53,300 bases of DNA from positions 1-53,300 of the forward strand of contig NZ_JACICC010000012.1 of the NCBI RefSeq assembly GCF_014195635.1. The letters run 5' to 3'. Of the stretch, positions 43,975-52,489 are shown one piece after another. Every line of letters starts with the position of its first letter. Positions within the stretch are counted from its first letter, which is position 1. Made by a program: the position numbers and the translations under genes. The stretch is from Pseudochelatococcus contaminans. GTDB taxonomy: Bacteria > Pseudomonadota > Alphaproteobacteria > Rhizobiales > Beijerinckiaceae. The notes under the pieces were generated by a model. It searched no databases. It saw only the letters and a list, made by a program, of their open reading frames with translations, and was not told where the DNA came from.

Positions 43975-45363
43975 ATGACGGAAGCGGAGCGCTACGACGC
44001 TGTCGTGATCGGCAGTGGCGAGGGCGGCAAATACCTCGCCTGGGATATGGCGCAAGCCGGCCAGAAGGTAGCCGTCATGGAGCGGCGCTGGATCGGCGGT
44101 TCGTGTCCCAACATCAACTGCCTGCCCAGCAAGAACGAGATCTGGAGCGCGGGTGTCGCTCATACCGTTGCCCATGCCGGGGAGTATGGCGTTGTCGCCG
44201 GCCCCGTCTCGGTCGACATGAAGACGGTTGTGGCGCGCAAGCGCGCCATGGTCGAGAGCCTCGTGGCGTTTCATCTCGAGCGCTACGAGGCGACCGGCGC
44301 GGAACTCGTCATGGGCAATGCACGCCTCGTCGCGCCTGGGACGATTCAAGTTGCCTTGAACGACGGCGGGATGCGGCGGCTCGCCACTGAAAAGCTGTTC
44401 CTCAATCTTGGGACGCATGCAACCATTCCGCCTGTTCCCGGCCTCGCCGAGACCAGGCCGCTCACTCATATCGAGGCGCTCGAACTGGACCGGTTGCCGG
44501 CACATCTGATTGTTCTCGGCGGAGGCTATGTCGGCCTTGAACTTGCCCAGGCGTATCGACGTTTCGGCAGTCGCGTCACAGTTGTGGACCGTGGCCCGCG
44601 GCTGCTGAAGCGCGAGGATGAGGATGTTTCCGACGAGGTCCGACTGATCCTGGAGGCGGAGGGCGTCGAGGTGCTTTTGTCGGCTGAAGTTGCGAACGTG
44701 GAGGGCCGATCAGCCGGAAGCGTGCGCGTCACCGTTCGGACGCCGGATGGTTCGAGAATGATCGAAGGCACAGACATTCTGGTTGCAGCCGGCCGCACGC
44801 CCAACACGCGAGGCATCGGCCTTGAAGAGGCAGGGGTTGCGCTGACGGATCCCGGCACCATCAAGGTGAACGATCGCCTGGAGACGACCGCAAAGGACGT
44901 TTGGGCCATCGGCGAATGCGCGGGAAGTCCGCAATTCACCCACGCTTCGCTCGATGATTTCCGAATAATCCGGGACAATCTCGACGGTGGAGACAGAACG
45001 ACCACCGGGCGGCTGATGCCCTATTGCATGTTCATCGACCCGCCGCTGGCCCGCATCGGCATGAGCGAGGCGCAAGCGCGGGCCAATGGAATGGATTTGC
45101 GCGTCGTCAAACTGCCGATGAAGGCGGTGCTGCGGACACGGACGACATCGCAGACCGCGGGCTTCATGAAGGCGCTGGTCGATCCGCAGGATCGGATCGC
45201 AGGCTTTACCATGATCGGCTCGGAGGCCGGGGAAGTGATGGCCGTGGTGCAGGCGGCCATGCTTGGCGGTCTGTCCTACAGTGTCCTGCGCGATGCGGTT
45301 CTTGCGCACCCGACAATGGCCGAGGGGCTGAACGCGCTATTTGGCAACGTAGCGAAACGATGA
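43975..45363 (+). CDS. FAD-dependent pyridine nucleotide-disulfide oxidoreductase
   Basis: This is 462 residues. GxGxxG FAD motif (VIGSGEGG), the redox disulfide C44-C49 in GGSCPNINCLPSK, a second dinucleotide motif (VLGGGYVGLELA) and the FAD motif near TAKDVWAIGECAG. The C-terminal dimer domain ends HPTMAEGLNALFG, with the catalytic His-Pro. It resembles dihydrolipoamide dehydrogenase and mercuric reductase-like proteins but lacks an N-terminal metal domain and the C-terminal vicinal cysteines of MerA. It is followed 35 bases later by a copper ATPase, so a role in metal or thiol homeostasis is likely. Confidence 0.88.
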   Translation: MTEAERYDAVVIGSGEGGKYLAWDMAQAGQKVAVMERRWIGGSCPNINCLPSKNEIWSAGVAHTVAHAGEYGVVAGPVSVDMKTVVARKRAMVESLVAFHLERYEATGAELVMGNARLVAPGTIQVALNDGGMRRLATEKLFLNLGTHATIPPVPGLAETRPLTHIEALELDRLPAHLIVLGGGYVGLELAQAYRRFGSRVTVVDRGPRLLKREDEDVSDEVRLILEAEGVEVLLSAEVANVEGRSAGSVRVTVRTPDGSRMIEGTDILVAAGRTPNTRGIGLEEAGVALTDPGTIKVNDRLETTAKDVWAIGECAGSPQFTHASLDDFRIIRDNLDGGDRTTTGRLMPYCMFIDPPLARIGMSEAQARANGMDLRVVKLPMKAVLRTRTTSQTAGFMKALVDPQDRIAGFTMIGSEAGEVMAVVQAAMLGGLSYSVLRDAVLAHPTMAEGLNALFGNVAKR

Positions 45364-45398
45364 GTTTTCCAAGTTCCATTGAGGCGGCGGGTTAGAGA

Positions 45399-47750
45399 AT
45401 GAACGGACACGATGAGCATCGGCACCATTCGAATGATCATGACCATTCGGGTCATGCGCATCTTGTGACGGACCCGGTCTGCGGGATGGAGGTCGACCCG
45501 CAAACCGCAGAACATCGCCTGACCCATGGGGGCCACACTCACTATTTCTGCTCGGCGTCCTGCAATGCGAAATTCGAGGCGGACCCGGCGCGATATCTTG
45601 CAGGGGAAGCGTCGCCCATACCGGAAGCGCCCGAGGGCGCGATCTGGACCTGCCCGATGCATCCCGAGATCCGGCAGGACGGGCCGGGAAGCTGCCCGAT
45701 CTGCGGCATGGCGCTGGAGCCGCTGGTGGTGACGGCCGACAGCGGCCCCAGCCCCGAACTCGCCGACATGACACGGCGTTTCTGGATCGGGCTGGTTCTC
45801 GCCGCTCCGGTCTTCGTGCTCGAAATGGGCGGTCATCTTTTCCCGGCCCTGCACCATCTGGTGCCAATGCGGATATCGATCTGGATTCAGCTCGTTCTGG
45901 CGACGCCGGTGGTTTTGTGGTGCGGATGGCCGTTTTTCGAGCGCGCCTGGGCCTCGCTGATCAATCGCAGCCTCAACATGTTCACTTTGATCGCCATGGG
46001 CACCGGCGTCGCCTGGGCCTACAGCATCGTCGCCGCCCTTGCGCCGGGAGTTTTCCCCGCCGCTTTCCGCGCGGAAGATGGCACGGTCGCGGTCTATTTC
46101 GAGGCGGCGGCGGTCATCACCGTTCTGGTGCTGCTTGGCCAAGTGCTGGAACTGCGCGCCCGCGAACAGACCTCGGGCGCGATCAGGGCGCTGCTTGATC
46201 TGGCGCCGAAGACGGCGCGGCGCATCGGCGATGACGGCACAGAGGAAGACGTGCCGGTCGAGCACGTTATTCTCGGCGACAGGCTGCGCGTGCGGCCCGG
46301 CGAGACCGTGCCGGTCGATGGCGTGGTGGAGGACGGACGCTCATCGCTCGACGAGGCGATGGTTACCGGCGAATCCATGCCTGTCACCCGCACTGTGGGC
46401 GATCAGGTCATCGGCGGTACGCTGAACCAGACCGGGGCGCTGGTGATCCGTGCGGAAAAGGTCGGCCGCGATACGATGCTGTCGCGGATCGTCCAGATGG
46501 TCGCCGATGCGCAGCGTTCGCGTGCGCCGATCCAGCGCATGGCCGACCACGTCTCGGGCTGGTTCGTACCGCTGGTCATCGTCATCGCAATTCTCGCCTT
46601 CATTGTCTGGGGCATCTGGGGGCCGGAGCCGCGCTTTGCCTATGGGCTGGTCGTGGCCGTTTCGGTGCTGATCATCGCGTGTCCCTGCGCACTTGGGCTG
46701 GCGACGCCAATGTCGATCATGGTTGGCGTCGGCAAGGGCGCTAGTGCCGGCGTCCTGATCAAGAACGCCGAGGCGCTCGAGCATATGGAAAAGGTCGACA
46801 CGCTGGTGGTCGACAAGACCGGCACGCTCACCGAGGGCAAGCCGTCGGTGACGGCGGTCGTTGCGGCGGCCGGCTTCGACGAAACGGAAATCCTGCGGCT
46901 TGCCGCCGGCGTCGAGAAGGCGTCGGAACATCCGCTGGCGCTGGCGATCGTGGAAGCGGCAGAGAAGAAGGGTATCGAAGTCCCGCCCGTGGTGGATTTC
47001 GACTCTCCGCTCGGCAAGGGCGCCCTCGGCACCGTCGAGGGCAAGGCGATCGTGCTCGGCAATGCGGCGTTCCTCAAGGAGCATGGTGTCGATGCGTCGG
47101 CCCTTGCCGAACGGGCGGACGCCTTGCGCCACGATGGCGCGACGGCGATCTATATCGGAATCGAGGGTAAAGCGGGCGGCATCTTCGCCATTGCCGATCC
47201 GGTCAAGGCGACGACGCAGGAGGCGTTGAACGCGCTGCATGGCGAAGGCATCCGCATCGTCATGCTGACCGGCGACAATAAAACCACTGCCGAAGCCGTC
47301 GCGCGTCAACTGGGCATCGACGAGGTCGAGGCCGACGTGCTGCCGGATGCAAAGAGCGCCGTGGTGAGCCGGCTCAAGGCGGAAGGTCGAGTGGTGGCGA
47401 TGGCGGGCGACGGCGTCAATGACGCGCCGGCGCTGGCGGCCGCCGATGTCGGCATCGCCATGGGCTCGGGCACCGATGTCGCCATCGAAAGCGCCGGCGT
47501 CACCCTGCTCAAGGGCGATCTGATGGGGATCGTCAAGGCGCGGCGGTTATCCGAGGCGACGATGGCGAATATCCGCCAGAACCTGTTCTTCGCCTTCATC
47601 TACAATGCCGCCGGTATCCCGGTTGCCGCAGGCGTGCTTTACCCTTCTTTCGGCCTGCTCCTGTCACCGATCATCGCGGCTGCCGCCATGTCGCTGTCGT
47701 CGGTCAGCGTCATTGCCAACGCGCTGCGGTTGCGGGGACTGAAACTGTGA
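45399..47750 (+). CDS. Copper/silver P1B-1 ATPase with YHS and heavy-metal-binding domains
   Basis: This is 783 residues. A His-rich start ([18 protein letters not shown]), then a YHS domain (DPVCGMEV), then a heavy-metal-binding domain with TCPMHPEI and [11 protein letters not shown] replace the usual HMA domains. The ATPase core has CPC (C428-C430), TGES, DKTGT and GDGVNDAP. This architecture is typical of CopA/SilP-like exporters in horizontally acquired clusters. The gene ends before a bidirectional hairpin shared with the HTHP gene. Its paralogue copA at 3271 is HMA-type and under CueR. Confidence 0.93.
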   Translation: MNGHDEHRHHSNDHDHSGHAHLVTDPVCGMEVDPQTAEHRLTHGGHTHYFCSASCNAKFEADPARYLAGEASPIPEAPEGAIWTCPMHPEIRQDGPGSCPICGMALEPLVVTADSGPSPELADMTRRFWIGLVLAAPVFVLEMGGHLFPALHHLVPMRISIWIQLVLATPVVLWCGWPFFERAWASLINRSLNMFTLIAMGTGVAWAYSIVAALAPGVFPAAFRAEDGTVAVYFEAAAVITVLVLLGQVLELRAREQTSGAIRALLDLAPKTARRIGDDGTEEDVPVEHVILGDRLRVRPGETVPVDGVVEDGRSSLDEAMVTGESMPVTRTVGDQVIGGTLNQTGALVIRAEKVGRDTMLSRIVQMVADAQRSRAPIQRMADHVSGWFVPLVIVIAILAFIVWGIWGPEPRFAYGLVVAVSVLIIACPCALGLATPMSIMVGVGKGASAGVLIKNAEALEHMEKVDTLVVDKTGTLTEGKPSVTAVVAAAGFDETEILRLAAGVEKASEHPLALAIVEAAEKKGIEVPPVVDFDSPLGKGALGTVEGKAIVLGNAAFLKEHGVDASALAERADALRHDGATAIYIGIEGKAGGIFAIADPVKATTQEALNALHGEGIRIVMLTGDNKTTAEAVARQLGIDEVEADVLPDAKSAVVSRLKAEGRVVAMAGDGVNDAPALAAADVGIAMGSGTDVAIESAGVTLLKGDLMGIVKARRLSEATMANIRQNLFFAFIYNAAGIPVAAGVLYPSFGLLLSPIIAAAAMSLSSVSVIANALRLRGLKL

Positions 47751-47762
47751 CTGAAACGCTGA

Positions 47763-47809
47763 CGCGACTGACGCCCTGGCGTCAATCGTAGGCGAGGGCG
47801 TCAGTCGCG
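47763..47809. terminator. Bidirectional terminator hairpin between convergent genes
   Basis: Perfect 15-base arms CGCGACTGACGCCCT and AGGGCGTCAGTCGCG with a 17-base loop, between the copper ATPase stop and the HTHP stop. The HTHP stop codon (47801-47803) lies within the right arm, so the stem partly encodes the end of the protein. Confidence 0.75.
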
Positions 47810-48031
47810 CCAGTAATTGTTGGCGGCCGCCACCGTCTGGAAATGGATGGCGATCACCTGTGAGGAGGCGATCAGCTGCGTGGTGTCCTGATCGTAGGCC
47901 GCGCGCAGCTTGTCGCGAATCTCGGCGGACGGCTGGGTCACCTTGACGCCGACCCGCGCCATTTTGGTGGCAGGGTCGAACCCCTCCTGCGGGGTTGCTG
48001 TCTTGAGTGAGGGAAGCCAGGTGTCAGCCAT
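47801..48031 (-). CDS. Hexameric tyrosine-coordinated haem protein (HTHP)
   Basis: This is 76 residues, the full family length. MADTWLPSLKTATPQEGFDPATKMARVGVKVTQPSAEIRDKLRAAYD contains the conserved PxEGF and DxLRAxY segments. The tail HFQTVAAANNYWRD holds the tyrosine that coordinates haem. HTHPs are hexamers with catalase/peroxidase activity. AAGGA is nine bases before the ATG. It probably detoxifies peroxide formed by copper redox cycling. Its position on the minus strand opposite copA-type ATPase DNA argues for acquisition with the metal cluster. Confidence 0.9.
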   Translation of the reverse strand: MADTWLPSLKTATPQEGFDPATKMARVGVKVTQPSAEIRDKLRAAYDQDTTQLIASSQVIAIHFQTVAAANNYWRD

Positions 48032-48128
48032 GATGTTTTCCTTCCAGAGAATATGAATACGCAACAACCGTAATCTACCCGAGCAGCCGACGAAAGCATC
48101 AACCCGCGATGCGTTTCGCCTCCAGGCG

Positions 48129-48773
48129 TCACGCCTGAAACGCCCTGTCGTGCGGGAAATCGCCTCCGGCGATGTAAGCGTCTTCCGCCTGCGTCGATTC
48201 TCGGCCGAGGACCTGATTGCGGTGCGGGTGACGGCCGAAAGCGGCGATGACCTTGCGCACATCACCGGCCTGGTTCACCAGCGACTGGTATATCGGTTGA
48301 AGGGAAGCGGACGCTTCCGCCGCGATCTCTTCGCGAAGCCCGATGAGCAGATCGATGCGCTCAAGGTGATCCGGGCCTTCGCAATGGCCAAGGGGCTGAC
48401 TGTAGACGATCCTGAACCAGGGCATGCCCAGCGATGCATAGTGGCCGTTCGAGAAACCCTCCATCGCCAGCGACAGTGCGGCAGGGTCCTGCGCGAAAGC
48501 CCGCGGCGTGCCGCGCCACAGCGAGCGTGAGAACTGGTCGAGCACAATGATGAGCGCCAGCCTGCCTTCGGGTTCGTCGGCCCAGTCGTCGAGATCGCCT
48601 GAGGCTGCGCTCCTCGTGAGGTCGGCGAAGCGCTCGACGATCGCGTCATCCGCTCCGCCGTGCAACCGCCACGACCAGTGATCGCGATGAGTTTCAGCCT
48701 TTATCTGTGAGGAGCGGCCTTCGGGAAACCAGAAGTCGAGAACGTCGTTCCACGGGGCGGTCCTGGTATTCAT
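48129..48773 (-). CDS. DUF924 family protein
   Basis: This is 214 residues. The DUF924 hallmarks are visible: LDFWFPEG at the N-terminus, IVLDQFSRSLWRGTPRAFAQDP, FRIVYSQPLGHCE and the C-terminal FGRHPHRNQVLGR. It is predicted all-helical, TPR-like and cytoplasmic; the function is unknown. AAGGA precedes the ATG. It sits 97 bases upstream of the HTHP gene, on the same strand. A degraded fragment of the same family is at 42651-42775. Confidence 0.85.
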   Translation of the reverse strand: MNTRTAPWNDVLDFWFPEGRSSQIKAETHRDHWSWRLHGGADDAIVERFADLTRSAASGDLDDWADEPEGRLALIIVLDQFSRSLWRGTPRAFAQDPAALSLAMEGFSNGHYASLGMPWFRIVYSQPLGHCEGPDHLERIDLLIGLREEIAAEASASLQPIYQSLVNQAGDVRKVIAAFGRHPHRNQVLGRESTQAEDAYIAGGDFPHDRAFQA

Positions 48774-48829
48774 TTCGATCCTTTCTGGCGGTTGCGAGCA
48801 ATGAGACAGGGTTGGCGCCGCAAAAACAA

Positions 48830-48855
48830 CAGACCCCGCATCGCTGCGGGGTCTG
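48830..48855 (-). terminator. Terminator in front of the CPG ATPase stop
   Basis: AGACCCCGCA / TGCGGGGTCT with a four-base loop, followed on the minus strand by GTTGTTTTT. It begins 11 bases after the ATPase stop codon and is a strong intrinsic terminator for that gene. Confidence 0.85.
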
Positions 48856-48865
48856 CGAGGAGGCT

Positions 48866-50815
48866 TCAGCCTCGCGCGGCCACAGTTGCAGGCCGGGCGG
48901 TGGCTGTTTTTGAGGTCCGCCCGCCGGGTGCGGTGGCCTTTGGCACGCGCAGCAGGCGCATGCCGTTGGCGATGACGATCAGCACCGAAAGCTGGTGGAC
49001 CAGCATGCCGCCGGCCATATGGACATTGCCGGAGAACACGCCTGCCAGCAGTCCGGCCACCGTCACCAGTGCGATGACGAGGTTCTGGCGCATATTGCCC
49101 AGCGTTGCGCGCGAGATCGCCATCGCTTCGGGGATCTTGCCAAGATCGTCCTTCAGGAGCGCGATGTCGGCGGTCTCGATGGCGACGTCGCTGCCGGCCG
49201 CGCCCATGGCGATCGAGGTGTCGGCGGCGGCAAGAGCCGGCGCATCGTTGATGCCGTCGCCGACCATGGCGACATGCGCGCCATCCGCCTTCATCTTCCG
49301 GATCAGTTCCAGCTTGTCCTCGGGCATCAACCCGGCATGGACCTCGTCGATGCCGACCTCGCGGGCGATGGCCTCGGCCGCACCATGCTGGTCGCCGGTC
49401 AGCATGACCACACGGCCTATGCCGATGTCACGCAGGCGGGCGATGGCTTCCGCCGCGCCTTCACGAGCCATGTCAGACATGCCCAGCATCCCGATCAACT
49501 GCCCGTCACGCGCCACCAGGATCGGCGTCTGGCCATTGGACAGCAGACGGTCCAGGGCGGCTTCGCCCTCCTGACCCAGCGCAATGCCGAGCGTGTCCAT
49601 GAGGCGCCGGTTACCGGCGGCGATGATGCGGCCGTCGATGCGGGCGCTCAGGCCCATGCCGGCATGTTCCTCCAGCGATTCGAGCGTGGAAAGCGGCCCC
49701 TGCTTGCGGCCAGCCTCGACGATGGGACGGCCGAGCGGATGGGTCGATCCGGTCTCGGCGGTCGCAGCCAGATGCAGCAACTCGGCCTCGGCAATGTCGC
49801 CGAGCGCGACGATAGAGGCGAGCTGCGGCTTGCCTTCCGTCAGCGTGCCGGTCTTGTCGAGCGCCAGCGTATCGATGCGGCCCGCACTTTCCAGATGCTG
49901 GCCGCCCTTGATCAGGATGCCGCTGCGCGCCGCGCGGCCGATGCCGGCGACGATGGAGACCGGCGTCGAGATGACGAGCGCGCCGGGGCAGCCGACGACA
50001 AGCAGCGTCAACGCAAGACGGATGTCCTGCGTCACGGCGAAGGCGACGACCGCAAGTCCGATGATCGAGGGCGTGTACCATTGCGCAAAGCGCTCGATCA
50101 TACGCTGGCTCGGGGCCTTTTCCTCCTGCGCCTCCTCGACGCGCTGAATGATGCGGGCAAGGGTGGTGTCGGCGCCGACATTGGTGGCGCGGATGCGCAG
50201 CAACCCGTTCTCGGCGATCGTTCCTGCATGAACGTGGCTGCCCGGTGCTTTCTCGGCTGGCATCGGCTCACCGGTAATCGCCGCCTCGCTGACGGCGGCG
50301 GCGCCTTCGGTTACCTCTCCATCCACCGGGATGCGTTGACCGGCCCTGACCAGCACGGTCTCGCCAAGCTGGACCATATGCGCCGGCACCTCGACGGGAT
50401 CGCCGTCGCGCAGCACGGTCGCGGTGGCGGGCGCGGCATCGAGCAATGCCTTCAGCGCGCCACGGGTCTGCCCCATGGTGCGCGCCTCCAGCCAGCCACC
50501 GAAAATGAAGAGGAAAGTGACGGCCGCCGACTCCCAGACCTCGCCGATAAACAACGCGCCGACCGCCGCGACGGTGACGAGCAGTTCGATGCTGAAATGC
50601 TTTACACGCAGCGAGCGCCAGGCGCGGATGGCGATGTCGGAACCGGCAAGAAAAGCTGCCGCGACCATCAGCGCGGTCCATGCCTCGACCATGCCGAAGC
50701 CGTAGCGCGCCAGAAGACCGGCCGCGATCAACCCGCCGCTGCCGACCGTCAGCCAGAAACGCCGCCGTGCCGGATGCACGAAGGCGCTCTTGATCCTGCT
50801 GACAAGATTGCTCAT
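48866..50815 (-). CDS. P1B-type metal ATPase with a CPG motif
   Basis: This is 649 residues from ATG 50815, which follows AAGGAGCGAGGAG. There is no metal-binding domain; a separate HMA protein is encoded upstream at 50902. The transmembrane motif is C276-P-G (in GCPGALVISTP) instead of CPC. The surrounding segment resembles the Zn/Cd pumps (CadA/ZntA). TGEP, DKTGT and GDGIND are intact. Loss of the second cysteine should change ion selectivity. The metal is therefore not predictable; Zn/Cd-like or another divalent ion is my guess. Confidence 0.88.
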   Translation of the reverse strand: MSNLVSRIKSAFVHPARRRFWLTVGSGGLIAAGLLARYGFGMVEAWTALMVAAAFLAGSDIAIRAWRSLRVKHFSIELLVTVAAVGALFIGEVWESAAVTFLFIFGGWLEARTMGQTRGALKALLDAAPATATVLRDGDPVEVPAHMVQLGETVLVRAGQRIPVDGEVTEGAAAVSEAAITGEPMPAEKAPGSHVHAGTIAENGLLRIRATNVGADTTLARIIQRVEEAQEEKAPSQRMIERFAQWYTPSIIGLAVVAFAVTQDIRLALTLLVVGCPGALVISTPVSIVAGIGRAARSGILIKGGQHLESAGRIDTLALDKTGTLTEGKPQLASIVALGDIAEAELLHLAATAETGSTHPLGRPIVEAGRKQGPLSTLESLEEHAGMGLSARIDGRIIAAGNRRLMDTLGIALGQEGEAALDRLLSNGQTPILVARDGQLIGMLGMSDMAREGAAEAIARLRDIGIGRVVMLTGDQHGAAEAIAREVGIDEVHAGLMPEDKLELIRKMKADGAHVAMVGDGINDAPALAAADTSIAMGAAGSDVAIETADIALLKDDLGKIPEAMAISRATLGNMRQNLVIALVTVAGLLAGVFSGNVHMAGGMLVHQLSVLIVIANGMRLLRVPKATAPGGRTSKTATARPATVAARG

Positions 50816-50901
50816 CTCCTCGCTCCTTTCATCTTCATCCATGTCGGAAAAGCGTGCCTGCCGCGCCGGCACGCGGCGCGGCGAAAAAGGCGGAGTGCCG
50901 A

Positions 50902-51123
50902 TCAAAAGGCGGCAGGCCGCGCCTCGTAGCCGGTTCCACGCACTGCCTCGACCAGCGCTTCAACGCTCGATTGCGCGGGGTCGTGCTCGACCTCGATCTT
51001 GCCGGTGTTGAAGCGCACCTCGGCCTTTGCCACACCGGGAAGGGCGTTGAGCGCCTTCTCGATCTTGGGTACGCAGGAGGGGCAGGAAAGCTCATCGCTG
51101 CGAAGGATGGTTTTCTGGGTCAT
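50902..51123 (-). CDS. HMA-domain metallochaperone
   Basis: This is 73 residues with an ELSCPSCV metal-binding motif (C14, C17) and the ferredoxin-like HMA fold. GAAAGGAAC precedes the ATG. It is 86 bases upstream of the CPG ATPase on the same strand and probably feeds it, since that pump lacks its own HMA domain. The Glu/Leu-Ser rather than Met-Thr context before the cysteines differs from the copper-specific CopZ at 5989. Confidence 0.88.
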   Translation of the reverse strand: MTQKTILRSDELSCPSCVPKIEKALNALPGVAKAEVRFNTGKIEVEHDPAQSSVEALVEAVRGTGYEARPAAF

Positions 51124-51225
51124 GATCGGGTTCCTTTCGATAGTGGGGAAGGGGTGTCCCCTGCCTCATTGATCTAAGGGTTTGACCCCGCATTGCGATT
51201 GGTGAAACCGGCAAGCCAGGCTTGC

Positions 51226-51501
51226 ATGAATGCACAGGCCGCTGCCTTGGTTCTGGTTCGTCGGGCGACCACATGGGGAGCTGTGGTGGAATTGCCGCCT
51301 AAACCAAAGGGATTTCCGTGCGTAAATGCACAGGTTGACAAGTCTCGATTCCCTGGCGGATGCTTTGATGTGGACGCGCCGCTGCTGGAAGGACAGCTTG
51401 AGGATACTCTCACCAAAGTCGCATCGGCGACACGACCATATGCGAAAGTCTTATGGGGAGACTTGAGTGAGATCAACGACGAGCTAACATTTTTGCAATA
51501 A
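51226..51501 (+). CDS. Possible 91-residue hypothetical protein
   Basis: An open frame between the HMA gene and the cupin gene, no recognised domain, predicted mixed alpha/beta, with composition less GC-rich than the neighbours. TTG and GTG starts further upstream are also in frame. No convincing ribosome site was seen. The short distance (21 bases) to the cupin start is the only support. Confidence 0.3.
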   Translation: MNAQAAALVLVRRATTWGAVVELPPKPKGFPCVNAQVDKSRFPGGCFDVDAPLLEGQLEDTLTKVASATRPYAKVLWGDLSEINDELTFLQ

Positions 51502-51522
51502 ACCAATGAAATGGAGCATATC

Positions 51523-51918
51523 ATGCGTGGATTTGTTGATGACATCGAGGAACTGACCGAAGGAAACACGGATTTTCGCCGTGTTCTTTATACGGCAAGA
51601 AATATGCAGCTCGTGCTGATGGCGCTTCAGCCCGGCGAGGAGATCGGCGAAGAGGTTCACGACGACGGCGATCAGTTCTTCCGTGTCGAGGACGGCGAAG
51701 GCGAAATCCTGATCGACGGCAATGTGAGCAGGATCAGGGCCGATATGGCCATGATCGTACCGGCCGGTGCGCGGCATAACGTCAAAAACACCGGGAATGA
51801 GCCGCTGAAGCTTTATACGATCTACAGCCCTCCCGAGCACGTCGACGGTGTCGTTCATCCAACCAAGGCTGAAGCCGACGCCGCGCATGAACACTTCGAC
51901 GGCAAGACCACCGAATAA
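51523..51918 (+). CDS. Small cupin-domain protein
   Basis: This is 131 residues. Cupin motif 1 (PGEEIGEEVHDDGDQFFRVEDGEG) has one histidine and three acidic residues, and motif 2 (PAGARHNVKNTGNEPLKLY) has the second histidine. This is the fold of single-domain cupins that bind one divalent metal. GGAG eight bases before ATG 51523 fits; an ATG at 51511 is in frame. Function could be isomerase, dioxygenase or sensor. Nothing adjacent indicates the substrate. Confidence 0.8.
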   Translation: MRGFVDDIEELTEGNTDFRRVLYTARNMQLVLMALQPGEEIGEEVHDDGDQFFRVEDGEGEILIDGNVSRIRADMAMIVPAGARHNVKNTGNEPLKLYTIYSPPEHVDGVVHPTKAEADAAHEHFDGKTTE

Positions 51919-52267
51919 CGCCGTTGCGCAAGCAGTGACTTGCGGCGACAACATCCATGAACGGTGTTCCTGCTTGCCCTCCCGCACCGAACCGCGAGAG
52001 GGCAGCTCTTTACTAGGAGATGACGTGAAGACCCCGATGCGCACCGGCCTTCCTGCCGCACGGCTGGGATTGCCCTTCAGAATCTGACATTCGTCATCGG
52101 TGCCGTAGTGGTGCGGGTCATCGGTGGTCTGTTCTTCGAACTGCCGTTGACCCTGCTCACCGTTCGCGATGGAGAAGCGCCGGTGCATTCAGGACGGCAT
52201 CTATTGAATCGCGCAAATGGGGCGGCGAGTTGTTCCGGTGCAACCTGGGGAACGGTCGAAAGAGGCC
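51919..52267. other. Intergenic, nothing recognised
   Basis: About 350 bases after the cupin gene. A plus-strand frame near 52080-52250 has a hydrophobic stretch (TFVIGAVVVRVIGGLFFELPLTLL) that may be a membrane-protein remnant, but it lacks a start, ribosome site or recognisable family. Confidence 0.3.
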
Positions 52268-52489
52268 CTATGAGAATTTGAGGCCGAGTCTCTTTCGTCT
52301 GGCAGGAGCCGCTGGCGGTTCTTCGACGGGCTTTGGCTTGCGTCCTAATCCCATCGATTTTGCCAGTGCGGAACGCGCTGCGGCGTAGTTTGGCGCGACC
52401 AGCGGATAGTCTGCCGGCAGGCCCCATTTCGCACGATATTCGTCCGGGGTGAGGCCATGGTGGGTCGACAAGTGAGAACGGCGGTGCAA
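52268..52489 (-). pseudogene. MucR/Ros-family regulator, 5'-truncated
   Basis: The 73-residue frame contains the C-terminal half of a MucR/Ros zinc-finger regulator: [36 protein letters not shown]. The two histidines of the zinc finger remain. The cysteine pair and everything N-terminal are missing. The homology stops at about 52485, exactly where an IS21-type terminal sequence begins, so the gene was probably interrupted by that element. MucR-type regulators are confined to Alphaproteobacteria, which supports the host assignment. Confidence 0.82.
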
